Positions 34,249 through 43,581 of a stretch of 64,000 nt of DNA are shown here, one piece after another. The stretch covers positions 1 to 64,000 of the forward strand of contig NZ_LZJZ01000107.1 in the NCBI RefSeq assembly GCF_001667585.1, read 5' to 3'. The DNA comes from Mycobacterium sp. E2733 (GTDB lineage Bacteria; Actinomycetota; Actinomycetes; Mycobacteriales; Mycobacteriaceae). Under the pieces are notes generated by a model. That model ran no database searches and was not told where the DNA came from. It saw only the letters and a list, made by a program, of their open reading frames with translations. Within the stretch, counting starts at the first letter, position 1. Each line of letters begins with the position of its first letter. A program made the translations under genes and the position numbers.

Positions 34249-37200
34249 ACCCGGCGTTGCCGGCCGATCTGGTGGCTGCGGTCGGTTTGGGCGGGGAAGT
34301 GGGCCGCCTGTTCGCCGAATTCGACTGGGACACCCATCCTTTGGGACCGCCGCGGGAGTGGTCGGCCGAGATCCGGACTGCGGTGGCGGTCGCCCTGACG
34401 TCGCGATTTCCCATCGTGCTCTGGCTCGGACGGGATCTCTTCCTGATGTACAACGACGCGTACGCGCAGATCCTGGGCGACAAACATCCGGCGGCCCTCG
34501 GTTGTCCCGCCGACCAGGTGTGGTGGGAGATCTGGCAACAGATCTCCCCGATGCTCGTCAGCGTCATGGACACCGGCGTCGCGACCTGGTCCAACGACCT
34601 GATGTTGCCGCTGATGACCGCCGGGCAGTCCCAGGAGCGGTACTTCACCTTCACCTACAGCCCCATCATCGGCAGCGACGGCGTCGTCACCGCCATCTTC
34701 TGCGCGGTGATCGAGACGACCGACCGGGTGTTGAGCGAGCGCCGGCTCCAGTTGCTCAACGCGGTGGCGACCGCCGTGATGGACGCGCACGCCATCGACG
34801 ACGCGGTCAGCAGCGCCGTCGCGGTGTGCGGCGCACAGCCGATGGACCTGCCGTTCATCGCCGTGTACGTGGCGGGCGACGGAAAGGGGGCGCGCGTCAA
34901 CACGCTGCGCGGGGCCACGCCGTCCATCCGCCCGCTGCTGCCGGGCTCGCTGGCCGAGCTCACGGGTGGGGACGTGACGCAACGCGCCCGGGCCGCGCGC
35001 GTCATCGACCGGCTCGAGGACCTGATCCCCGGCATCACCGAGCTGTTCGGCGAGAACTGTCCGCGACAGGCCCTGGTTTTGCCGTTGGGTGACACGGCGA
35101 ACGCCGGTGCGGTGGTCATCGGAATAAGTCCGCGGCGTCCGCTCGATTCGATGTACCGCGGGTTCTGCCAACTGCTGGCCGACCAGCTGTCCGCGGCGTT
35201 CGCCTCCGCCGTCTCCTACGAACAGCAGCGGCGCCGGGCCGACGCGCTGGCCGAATTGGACCGCGCGAAAACGGCTTTCCTGACGAACGTGAGTCACGAG
35301 TTCCGCACCCCACTGACGCTGCTGCTCGGGCCCCTCGACGATGCGCTGTCCGAAGCGACGCCGGGAAGCACATTGGCGGAGCGGCTCGGCACGGCGAGCC
35401 GCAACGCTCGGCGCCTGCAGCGCCTGGTCGACTCTCTGCTCGACTTCTCCCGCATCGAGGCCGGCCGCGCGAACGCGGAACTGGCGTGTACCGATGTCGG
35501 CGCGCTGACCGCCCACATTGCGTCGTCTTTTACCGAGCTGTGCCATCGGGCGGGGCTCGATCTCGTGGTGAACTGCTCCCCGGTGCTGGCCGACGTCGAC
35601 CCGGGCATGTGGGAGACGATCATCCTGAACCTCCTGTCGAACGCGGTCAAATACACCCTGCGGGGCTCGATTTCGGTCGAGGTGCGCGCCGAACCCGCGC
35701 ACTGCGTCGTCACCATGCGCGACACCGGAGTGGGGATCGCCGCCGAGGACCTGGACCGCCTGTTCGAGCGCTTCTACCGGGCCGACAACCTGCGCGGCCG
35801 CAGCGTGGAAGGCACCGGCATCGGGCTCTCGCTGGTGCGCGGGCTCGTCGAGCTGCACAGCGGAACCGTGGAGATCGACAGCGAATTGGACCGCGGCACG
35901 ACGGTGACCATCCGGTTGCCGCAATCCGTCGGTACGGCGGCCGATCACTCGCCCGCCGGCCCGCTGGACGAGACCAACCCGTACGTGGCGGAGGCCCGGC
36001 AATGGCTGACGCCCGTTTCCGCACGCGACCCATCGACGGCCGAGAGGTCTCGCCAGTTGGTGTTGATCGCCGACGACAACGCCGACATGCGCGACCATCT
36101 CGACCGGGTGCTGTCGCCCCATTGGGAGACGGTTTGTGCCGCAGACGGCGAGTCGGCGCTCGCGGCGACCCGAAACCTGCGCCCGGACGCGGTGGTCACC
36201 GATGTGATGATGCCGGGCGTCGGCGGCTTCGAACTGGTGGCGGCCATCCGCGCGGACCCCGAACTGGCGGCGACGCCGGTCCTCATGCTGTCCGCCCGGG
36301 CCGGTGCGGAGGCGGTCGACGAGGGCTATGCCGGTGGAGCCGACGACTACCTGCCCAAGCCGTTCCGATCGCAGGAGCTGGTCGACCGGCTGAAGTCGCG
36401 ACTGTCGGCGGTGGCCCGCGAGCGCGACCGACAGCGCCGCGCGGCGGCCTCCGATCTGGTGCCACTCGACTCCGCGCTGCAGGCCACCGACTCGGTCGCC
36501 GGCATCCTGGATGCCTTGCTCGAATCGCCATTCGGCTCGGCCGACGCCACCGCCGTCGCGATCGGCGTCCTCGACGGCGAACGCCACATCCGGTTCGAGT
36601 ACGCCGGTGACCTCCCGGGCGAACTGCGCGACCGCTACCACGTGACCGAGCTCGACTCGCCGGTGGTCGGCGCCGACGTGGTGCGGAGCGGCGAGCCGAT
36701 GGTCATCACGGACACGTTCGACCTGCCGCCGCGCTATCAGCACGCGGTGCAGGACACCGCCGACAGCGTTCGCGCGTGCGTCGCCCATCCGCTGCGGGAT
36801 CACACGGGCCGCGTCATCGGCATGCTGGGCCTGCTGTGGGCCGCGCCGCGTCAGTTCGGTGCCGCCGAACTCGACGCGTTCGGCCGGGTGGCCGAGCTGA
36901 CGTCCTCGGCCCTGGACCGGATTCGCGTGATGGCGCGCGAACACCGCATCGCCGTCGACTTCCAGGAGCACCTGCTGGACCTGGACCGCGGCTCGACCGC
37001 GGCGGTCGTGGCCGCCGTGTACCAGCCCGCGGGTGAGGCGATGCGCGTCGGCGGGGACTGGTATTCGGTCACCCCGCTGGATCGCGCCGGGCGGGTCGGG
37101 ATCTCGGTGGGCGACGTCGTCGGGCACGGATTGGCCGCCGCGATCGTGATGAGCAGGCTGCGCGCCGCGGTCGCCGCCTCCGCCCTGACCGCGGGCGAAC

Positions 37201-38084
37201 CGGACGCGGTGCTGGGCGCGCTGGACCGATACGGGGCCAGCGTCGCGGGTGCGCGCTGCGCGACGGTGGCCTACGCGCTCGTCGAGACCGAACCGGACAC
37301 CGGTTGCGCCACCGTCCGGTACAGCTGCGCCGGCCACCCCTATCCGCTGCTGGTCTTTCCCGACCATCGCGCGGTGTACCTGACGTCCGGGCGGCGTCTC
37401 CCGGTGGCCATCAAGGAATACGACGCGGAGAGCTATCCGTCCGGCGTCACCGCGACGGCGAACCTGCCGCCGGGAAGCCTGATCCTGCTCTACACCGACG
37501 GGCTCATCGAACGCGCCGGGGAGACGCTCGATGACGGCCTCGGCCGCCTGCAGGCCGCGGCCGCGGAATGCGCCGACCTGCCGGTCGAGGCGATCTGCGC
37601 CGGGCTGCTGTCCCGAATGGCCCCGCCTGCCGGCTACCGGGACGACGTCGTCGTGCTCGCCCTGCGGCCGAGCCACGAGACCCCGCGCAGCTTCGCCACC
37701 GTGGTGACGGCATCGCCGGGGCAGATCCCCGTGGCGCGCGAGCGGTTACACAACTGGCTGGCCGGCATCAACGTCGACCCGAAGCGCGAAATGGACATCC
37801 TGTTGGCGACCGGCGAAGCCGTCACCAACGCGATCGAGCACGGCAGCGACGGCGAACCCCGCCGAACGGTCTCGGTGGAGGCCTTCCTGCGCCGGCAGAC
37901 GATCGCGGTCACGGTCAGCGACACCGGGCAATGGGTGGGGGATTCCTCGGCCAGCCTGCGCAGCCGGCGGCGCGGCCGCGGTCTGACCCTGATCGGCGGC
38001 CTGGCCGATCACGTCGACACGCTCCGCACTTCCGGGGGCACCCGGGTCACGTTGCGGTTCGACCGGGTCGTCGGGACCGGTTAG
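34245..38084 (+). CDS. Hybrid histidine kinase-receiver-SpoIIE phosphatase-RsbW kinase
   Basis: A 1279-residue soluble fusion. Domains in order: PAS-like sensor (about 25-170), GAF (180-325), HisKA with phospho-His351 in VSHEFRTPLT, HATPase with Asn466 (NLLSNAVKYT), DTGVGI and GTGIGLSL, a receiver with phospho-Asp653 (VVTDVMMPG) and Lys705, a second GAF (740-890), a PP2C/SpoIIE phosphatase with metal ligands Asp938 (GGDWYS) and Asp957 (GDVVGHG), and a C-terminal RsbW-type ATPase with Asn1195 (GEAVTNAIEHG). So one chain holds a full two-component relay plus both enzymes of a partner-switch acting on the STAS protein encoded just upstream. The sigma factor controlled is not in the window. No membrane segment is seen. 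Confidence 0.93.
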   Translation: MNPALPADLVAAVGLGGEVGRLFAEFDWDTHPLGPPREWSAEIRTAVAVALTSRFPIVLWLGRDLFLMYNDAYAQILGDKHPAALGCPADQVWWEIWQQISPMLVSVMDTGVATWSNDLMLPLMTAGQSQERYFTFTYSPIIGSDGVVTAIFCAVIETTDRVLSERRLQLLNAVATAVMDAHAIDDAVSSAVAVCGAQPMDLPFIAVYVAGDGKGARVNTLRGATPSIRPLLPGSLAELTGGDVTQRARAARVIDRLEDLIPGITELFGENCPRQALVLPLGDTANAGAVVIGISPRRPLDSMYRGFCQLLADQLSAAFASAVSYEQQRRRADALAELDRAKTAFLTNVSHEFRTPLTLLLGPLDDALSEATPGSTLAERLGTASRNARRLQRLVDSLLDFSRIEAGRANAELACTDVGALTAHIASSFTELCHRAGLDLVVNCSPVLADVDPGMWETIILNLLSNAVKYTLRGSISVEVRAEPAHCVVTMRDTGVGIAAEDLDRLFERFYRADNLRGRSVEGTGIGLSLVRGLVELHSGTVEIDSELDRGTTVTIRLPQSVGTAADHSPAGPLDETNPYVAEARQWLTPVSARDPSTAERSRQLVLIADDNADMRDHLDRVLSPHWETVCAADGESALAATRNLRPDAVVTDVMMPGVGGFELVAAIRADPELAATPVLMLSARAGAEAVDEGYAGGADDYLPKPFRSQELVDRLKSRLSAVARERDRQRRAAASDLVPLDSALQATDSVAGILDALLESPFGSADATAVAIGVLDGERHIRFEYAGDLPGELRDRYHVTELDSPVVGADVVRSGEPMVITDTFDLPPRYQHAVQDTADSVRACVAHPLRDHTGRVIGMLGLLWAAPRQFGAAELDAFGRVAELTSSALDRIRVMAREHRIAVDFQEHLLDLDRGSTAAVVAAVYQPAGEAMRVGGDWYSVTPLDRAGRVGISVGDVVGHGLAAAIVMSRLRAAVAASALTAGEPDAVLGALDRYGASVAGARCATVAYALVETEPDTGCATVRYSCAGHPYPLLVFPDHRAVYLTSGRRLPVAIKEYDAESYPSGVTATANLPPGSLILLYTDGLIERAGETLDDGLGRLQAAAAECADLPVEAICAGLLSRMAPPAGYRDDVVVLALRPSHETPRSFATVVTASPGQIPVARERLHNWLAGINVDPKREMDILLATGEAVTNAIEHGSDGEPRRTVSVEAFLRRQTIAVTVSDTGQWVGDSSASLRSRRRGRGLTLIGGLADHVDTLRTSGGTRVTLRFDRVVGTG

Positions 38085-38359
38085 GCCTCTTCCATCGCCT
38101 CGCCGAGCTCTTCGAGCATCTTGTTGTGGTGATTGCTGGCCAGGAGGTGCCCGGCGGCGATCACCACGGCCACCGGCCAGTCGATGAGTTCGAGCGCCGC
38201 CAGGGCGGCCAGGCCCCCGAAATAGGCCAGCTGCTCCGGCCGGGGAATCTCCATCTGACCGAGCACCGGAAGGTTGACGTGGAACGTTTCGCCTTCGCGG
38301 ATCTTTTGCACCGCATCCCGCTGCGAGGTCCCCCTGCGTGACTTCTTTTCCGCCATCAT
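38081..38359 (-). CDS. Small conserved membrane-associated protein (Rv0424c-like)
   Basis: A 92-residue protein with a basic N-terminus, a segment FHVNLPVLGQMEIPRPEQ and one or two short hydrophobic stretches (AYFGGLAALAALELIDWPVAV), ending in an acidic tail. It matches the small gene placed before ctpH in M. tuberculosis. The hydrophobic segment resembles that of the Rv0426c-like protein on the other side of ctpH (both contain an E-W/D-W-P-V motif), so the two may be related. Its stop overlaps the end of the convergent hybrid kinase gene by 4 bp. Confidence 0.82.
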   Translation of the reverse strand: MMAEKKSRRGTSQRDAVQKIREGETFHVNLPVLGQMEIPRPEQLAYFGGLAALAALELIDWPVAVVIAAGHLLASNHHNKMLEELGEAMEEA

Positions 38360-38462
38360 TTGCCTTTCGGTAACGAAGGGTTTGCCGACTCGCCGGGTGG
38401 TGCGACCACCGTCGGACTTATGTCGACGATGACCGACACCGGGGGCGATCCGCTAGTCTCAT

Positions 38463-41400
38463 CTATTGCTCTGGTGCTGAAGGTGCCGTTACAGGAACTC
38501 TATGCGCTGCTATGGCGGGCCGGGGTCGTCGAGGTTCGCGCACCTCAGCGCGAGTATCGGCCGATTTGCCCGGACCCGTCAGCGCACGATTCAGAACGCC
38601 GATCGCGACGGTCGCCGCGGCAGCGGATCCCAGCCCCTGCGCCCAGCCGACTGGACCCAGCGGTGTGCAGCCGAGCAACTGGCTGACCACCGGGATGCTG
38701 ATCAGCGTCCCCATCGCCGCGAGCGAACCCACCGCGGTGAACACCACCAGCGGGGCATGCGAATCCAGCAGGGTTTGACCCAGCTCGGCGCCCACCAGGG
38801 CGACCAGCGCGACGGTGGATGCCCGCTGCGGGCGACCGGTGACGCTTCCCATCGCCCACGCCGCCGTCGTCGCGGCCGCCGTGGTGACGCCGCGGATGGC
38901 GACGGCCCGCCACAACGCGGGCTGGTCGGGGCCCCGGATGCCCGGGTCGACCGGGCCGCTGGGCTTGCTGACCGCCAGGGCGGCCGCCGGCAGCGCGTCG
39001 GTCATCATGTTCACCAGCAGCAGCTGCCGCGTGTTCAGCGGCGAGGTCCCGGTGATCGCGCTGCCGACGATCGCGAACAACACCTCGCCGGCATTGCCGC
39101 CGAGCAGCACCGAAACGGCGGCCTGCACCCGCTGCCAGAGTTGGCGCCCCTCCTCGATGGCGTGCAGCAGGCCCTCGATGCGTGCGTCCACCAGCACCAC
39201 GTCGGCCGCCATGTGCGCCGGGTCGCTGCCGCCGGCGACGACGCCGATGCCGACGGTGGCGGCCCGGATCGCGGCGGCGTCGTTGGCCCCGTCGCCGACC
39301 ATCGCGGTGCGCACGCCCGCGCTCTCGAGCGTCTGCACGACCTGGACCTTGTTCTCCGGTGTCATCCGGGCGAAGATCACCCGTTCGGTCACGACGCGTT
39401 CTTGATCCTTGCGCGACATCGCGTCCCATTCGGCGCCGCTGATCACCTGTTCGGCGGTCACGCTCAGCCCGAGCTCCTCGGCGATGGCTTTGGCGGTGAT
39501 CGGATGGTCCCCGGTGATCAGCTTGACGCCCACTGAGAGCCGGCGCAGATCCGCGAGCAGGTCGGCCGCTTCGGCGCGGGGGGTGTCGGACAAACCCAGG
39601 AATCCGGTCAGGGTCAGCCCGTCCCGGGCGAAATCCGCGATGTCGTCGGGCTCCTGCCGGATCGCCCGCGCCTGGGCCGGACTGAGCTGCCGCCGCGCCA
39701 CCGCGATCACCCGCAGGCCGCTGCCGGCCATCTGCGCGACCGTCTCCTCCAGAGCGGGGCTCACGTTGCCGCAGGCCGCCAGCACCACCTCGGGCGCCCC
39801 CTTGACGGCCAGCTCGGTGTCCGTCACCGAGGCGGAGAACGACCGGCCGGAGCGGAACGGCAGGTGCGCGACGGGCGCATTCGAGTTGTGCCCATTGAGG
39901 GACGGGACCGCCGCGGCGGCCTCGACGATGGCGACGTCGGTGGCGTGCACGTGCGGGTTGCCGTTGGACGCGGGCGCGGCGTGCGCGGCACACCGCAGCA
40001 CCTCTTCGCGCGACGTTCCCGGCGCGGCGACGACCTCGGCCACCCGCAGCCGGTTCTGGCTGAGCGTCCCGGTCTTGTCGAAGCACACCACGTCGATGCG
40101 GCCGAGCGCCTCCACCGAACGCGGAACGCGGACCAGCGCGCCGAACTTCGTCAGCCGCCGCGCCGACGCCGCTTGCGCCAGGGTGGCCACCAACGGCATT
40201 CCCTCGGGAACCGCCGCGACGGCGATCGCGATGCCGCTGGCAACCGCCTGGCGCAAAACCGAGCCCCGCAACAGACCCAGCACGCTGACCAGCGCGCCGC
40301 CCGTCATGCTGACCGGGAAGGCCCGGTTGGTGAGCTGGCTGAGCTGGTGTTGCAGACCGATGTCCGACGACAGGTCGCCGGACACCAGCTCGGCGGCGCG
40401 GCGTTCCTGGGTGTCCGCCCCGACCGCGGTCACCACCGCCACCGCGGTGCCCGCCACGACGGTCGTTCCCGCGTAGAGCATGCAGCGGCGTTCGGCGAGG
40501 GCGGCGCCGGGCGTCGGCTCGACCTGCTTCTCCACCGACAGGGACTCACCGGTCAGCGTCGACTCGTCAACCTCGACATCGACCTCCTCGATGATCCGGG
40601 CGTCGGCGGGCACCACCTCGTGGGTGCGCACCTCGATGACGTCGCCGGGCTGCAGCTGCGCCGCGATGACGTCGGTGTACACCCGGTCGGCGCCATCGGA
40701 CATCACCTTGCGCGCCGGTGGGATCTGTTGCGCCAGCAGGTGATTGAGCCGGTTTTCGGCGCGCAGCCGCTGGCTGGCCGCGAGCATGGAGTTTCCCGCC
40801 AGCACCGAAAAGACCAGAACGGCGTCGACCGGGGAGCCGAGCACCGCGCTGGCCGCCGAGCCGAGTGCCAGCACGGGGGTCAGCGGGTCGGTCAGCTCCG
40901 CGCGAACGGCGACCACGAACTGCAGGAAGGCGTGCGCGCGCGTTTCGGGCTGCGGGGCGCCCAGGGCGGCCAGCGCGAGCTGGCGCGGATCGCCGGCGGG
41001 TTCCGAGTCGGGCGGCGGCAACGCCCGGCGGACGTGCTCGACCGCCATCGCGTGCCATTCCTGCACGGGGGCCGGGCGCGGAGCGTCCGCCTTGATGATG
41101 CCGCGCGCCAACAGGTATCCCGACATCAGACCCGCCGCCGCACCAGTGGTCACCGGTCCGCGCCCGATGCCGCGGACACCGGGAATCATCAGCAGCGAGC
41201 CCATCGCCGTCGCGCCGGCGGAGATCCCGACGCCGCGTTGGGCGGCGGCCCGGGCCGCCGGGAGCGCGTGCAGCACCCGCCAGGCGGCCGCCAGGTCGGG
41301 CAGCAGCAGGTCGGCGTACCACGGTGGCGGGCCGGCCCCGGGCTCGGGCATCATGCCCAGCGCCACGTCGGCCGCCCAAATTGCTTGGGCCCCTGGGGAT

Positions 41401-42893
41401 GACAGCACGGCGACCGTGCGGCCCGCCTGCTGCAGATCGGCCACGGCACGGGCCAGGGCGTCGTCGACGGACCCCCGTTCCACCGGCGTGATCTCGTCGA
41501 ACGCGGGGCGCAACTCGCCCAGCGAATCGTCCTCCACCGAAACCAATTCCGATCCCGTCCGGTGCGCCTCGGCGACGACGGCCGACGCCAACGGGTCGTG
41601 CGTGAAACAGAAAAGGGCCTCGACTTTGGCGGTCGGCGAGCTCGCGGCTATTCCGGGCACCGGGTGCCAGCCCGGCCGCAACCGATGATTTTCGAGCATC
41701 AGCTGGGCGCGCGACCACGCCGCCGACAGCTCGGCTTCCCGGGCGCCGCGGATGAGCGACACCCGCAAGCTCTTGGTACACAACACCCGGGGGTCGATGA
41801 CGATCGCGTCCACCCGGTCCAGGCGGCGCAGCGCCTCCGGACGCAGCGACAGGACCGCGTGTCGGTCCGCCAGCCCCTGGCCGAGCGCCGCCGCGAACGC
41901 CTCGGGCGTGGTGCGGTTGGCCGCGGGGGTGGTCACCAGGACGGCCAGGGCCGCCTGGTGAAGGTTGCGGGTCGTGGCGCCGACGACCCCGGCGCTGATC
42001 GCCTGGACCAGCGCGAAGCGGTCGGCATGATGATCGGCGGGCCGGCCGCGGGCCGGCTTCGACCGCGCCGAGGCGTCAGTGTGCGGGTGATCGGCGTGAC
42101 TGGCCAGTTGCGGCTCGTGCTGGACCCAGGCGCGGGCCTCCGCACGGCATTCCGCGGCTTTGAGCGACTGCATCAGCAGACCCACCGACAGCGACGCGGG
42201 GGACAGCGTGAGCGTTTCCGCGGTCGTCACGGCCAGGGCCAGCACGGTGTCGGTCGCGGGCCGGCCGATGCGGTCCTCGAGCAGGCGGCGCAGCCAAGGT
42301 TGGTAGTCGACGGCCACCACGGCCGCCAGGACACCGACGGGCATGCGCGGCCAGCGCAGCGCCCGGCCGGTCAGCGCTATGCCCAGTCCGGCCGCGCTGG
42401 CGGCCGCCGTGGCGGCCCGGGTCGCCAGCACCACGCCATCGCCCGGCAGACTCGTCGGGGGCGCCATCGGCTTGGCGAATCCTTTTGGGGTGCAGCGCTT
42501 CTCGGCGGCCTCGACGCTGTGGCAGAGGTCGCGCAGCGAGGTGTCCGCATCGCCGAAGGTGACCACCACACGGGACAGCGGGTAGTTCAGGGCGGCCGAC
42601 GCGATCCCGGGATGGGCCAGCACCGCGTCGAGCACCGCGCGCCCGAGCGCGTCGCCTTCGGCGCCGTCCAGCCCACGCACCTCGATCCAGGCGCGCTCCT
42701 CGCCGCGCCAGCACCGCCGGCTCAGTGTTGCCGGTATGTCTTGCGGCAGTTCGCCGGAGATCGCCCGGGCGCCCTCGCGCAGCGGAATCGCGGCGATGGT
42801 GATGCCGGCCTCGACGAGCGAGGTGGTCGCCTGAACGCCCGTCGTAACGGCGCGCAACGGCATGGATCGTCGGATCGCCGTCGCAATGCTCAA
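38463..42893 (-). CDS. ctpH: P-type cation-transporting ATPase CtpH
   Basis: Large membrane pump of up to 1476 residues. The second half has all P-type motifs: the TGES actuator loop, PEGMPLV in the ion-binding helix, the phosphorylation site DKTGTLS, KGAPE in the nucleotide domain, and MVGDGANDAAA. The first 600 or so residues are an extra N-terminal region with a heavy-metal-like fold (YPLSRVVVTF) and a degenerate DPRVLCTKSLR segment, which looks like a decayed second ATPase half. The transported ion is unknown. The TTG at 42893 gives the longest form; the ATG at 42866 is an alternative. Confidence 0.93.
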   Translation of the reverse strand: MSIATAIRRSMPLRAVTTGVQATTSLVEAGITIAAIPLREGARAISGELPQDIPATLSRRCWRGEERAWIEVRGLDGAEGDALGRAVLDAVLAHPGIASAALNYPLSRVVVTFGDADTSLRDLCHSVEAAEKRCTPKGFAKPMAPPTSLPGDGVVLATRAATAAASAAGLGIALTGRALRWPRMPVGVLAAVVAVDYQPWLRRLLEDRIGRPATDTVLALAVTTAETLTLSPASLSVGLLMQSLKAAECRAEARAWVQHEPQLASHADHPHTDASARSKPARGRPADHHADRFALVQAISAGVVGATTRNLHQAALAVLVTTPAANRTTPEAFAAALGQGLADRHAVLSLRPEALRRLDRVDAIVIDPRVLCTKSLRVSLIRGAREAELSAAWSRAQLMLENHRLRPGWHPVPGIAASSPTAKVEALFCFTHDPLASAVVAEAHRTGSELVSVEDDSLGELRPAFDEITPVERGSVDDALARAVADLQQAGRTVAVLSSPGAQAIWAADVALGMMPEPGAGPPPWYADLLLPDLAAAWRVLHALPAARAAAQRGVGISAGATAMGSLLMIPGVRGIGRGPVTTGAAAGLMSGYLLARGIIKADAPRPAPVQEWHAMAVEHVRRALPPPDSEPAGDPRQLALAALGAPQPETRAHAFLQFVVAVRAELTDPLTPVLALGSAASAVLGSPVDAVLVFSVLAGNSMLAASQRLRAENRLNHLLAQQIPPARKVMSDGADRVYTDVIAAQLQPGDVIEVRTHEVVPADARIIEEVDVEVDESTLTGESLSVEKQVEPTPGAALAERRCMLYAGTTVVAGTAVAVVTAVGADTQERRAAELVSGDLSSDIGLQHQLSQLTNRAFPVSMTGGALVSVLGLLRGSVLRQAVASGIAIAVAAVPEGMPLVATLAQAASARRLTKFGALVRVPRSVEALGRIDVVCFDKTGTLSQNRLRVAEVVAAPGTSREEVLRCAAHAAPASNGNPHVHATDVAIVEAAAAVPSLNGHNSNAPVAHLPFRSGRSFSASVTDTELAVKGAPEVVLAACGNVSPALEETVAQMAGSGLRVIAVARRQLSPAQARAIRQEPDDIADFARDGLTLTGFLGLSDTPRAEAADLLADLRRLSVGVKLITGDHPITAKAIAEELGLSVTAEQVISGAEWDAMSRKDQERVVTERVIFARMTPENKVQVVQTLESAGVRTAMVGDGANDAAAIRAATVGIGVVAGGSDPAHMAADVVLVDARIEGLLHAIEEGRQLWQRVQAAVSVLLGGNAGEVLFAIVGSAITGTSPLNTRQLLLVNMMTDALPAAALAVSKPSGPVDPGIRGPDQPALWRAVAIRGVTTAAATTAAWAMGSVTGRPQRASTVALVALVGAELGQTLLDSHAPLVVFTAVGSLAAMGTLISIPVVSQLLGCTPLGPVGWAQGLGSAAAATVAIGVLNRALTGPGKSADTRAEVREPRRPRPAIAAHRVPVTAPSAPEQ

Positions 42894-42913
42894 AGCGTTT
42901 TCGAACAGTGCCG

Positions 42914-43363
42914 TTAGTTGGTGCTACGCAACTGGGCGCTGCCCGCCCGGCGCCCGGCGGCCTTCTTGGCCGTCGACTTGCCGGCCGACTTCTGCGGCGC
43001 GGCCTTCTGCGGCGCGGCCTTCTGCGGCGCCGGCTCCACCGGTACCGCCTTGAGGCTCGCCTTGGCCGGTTCTTGTTTGCGGCTCAGCCGTTGCAGCAAC
43101 AGCGCGCTGCCGCCGACCGCCAGCAGTACCGGCCACTCGACCAGACCCGCGACGCCAAGCGCACCGAAGGCCACCGCCGCCGCCGGCGCCGAGTGGCTGC
43201 CGCTGCTCATTCCCTTTTTGACGCCCTCAGCGGCTCCGGTGACGCCGCCGATGACTCCGTTGACCGCCGCGCCACCCACAGCGCCGGCGGCCGCGGTCGT
43301 CGTGGTCGCCACGCGACTCACCGCCTGACCCACGCCTCGGACCGCTCCGCCGATGACACTCAT
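42914..43363 (-). CDS. Membrane-associated protein with Lys/Pro/Ala tail (Rv0426c-like)
   Basis: A 149-residue protein. The N-terminus is rich in Val/Ala/Gly (GAVRGVGQAVSRVATTTTAA). A hydrophobic helix near residues 68-92 (GVAGLVEWPVLLAVGGSALLL) is followed by a basic tail with three copies of APQKA and SAGKSTAKKAAGRRAG, like histone-like tails that bind nucleic acid or cell wall. It sits between ctpH and xthA as in M. tuberculosis; the ctpH start is 20 bp downstream, so they form an operon. The role is unknown. Confidence 0.85.
   Translation of the reverse strand: MSVIGGAVRGVGQAVSRVATTTTAAAGAVGGAAVNGVIGGVTGAAEGVKKGMSSGSHSAPAAAVAFGALGVAGLVEWPVLLAVGGSALLLQRLSRKQEPAKASLKAVPVEPAPQKAAPQKAAPQKSAGKSTAKKAAGRRAGSAQLRSTN
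42991..43030. repeat. 15-bp tandem repeat coding for A-P-Q-K-A units
   Basis: Two perfect 15-bp units (TCTGCGGCGCGGCCT) and ten bases of a third lie head to tail inside the Rv0426c-like gene. Each unit encodes five residues of the basic tail. Since the unit length is a multiple of three, copy number could vary between strains without a frameshift. Confidence 0.9.
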
Positions 43364-43581
43364 GCTGACTCCCTGGCTTCTATGCCCTTGCCGCGAACCC
43401 GCGTCACCAGCGAGGCAGGCACACCCGCTGAACGCTGCGTTAACAGCAAAACAACACCGTTCGTTGCTTCTAACAAAATCAAAGCCTGCCACCTTGCCAA
43501 CGCGCAGACAACGAGCAGCCGCATTTAATTTGCCTGAGCTTAACCCGGTTGTGAGCATGGCGCGAACGCAGTAAACGCGAT

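Noticed and set aside
38360-38462. GGTTT...GGGTGG as a SigF-type promoter near Rv0424c
   Set aside because: It points rightward, where no gene on that strand follows, and the -10 element does not match.
43364-43581. Possible small gene in the AT-rich gap between xthA and the Rv0426c-like gene
   Set aside because: Plus-strand frames cross the gap but lack protein-like composition and no stable RNA fold was recognised; it is better read as a promoter region.
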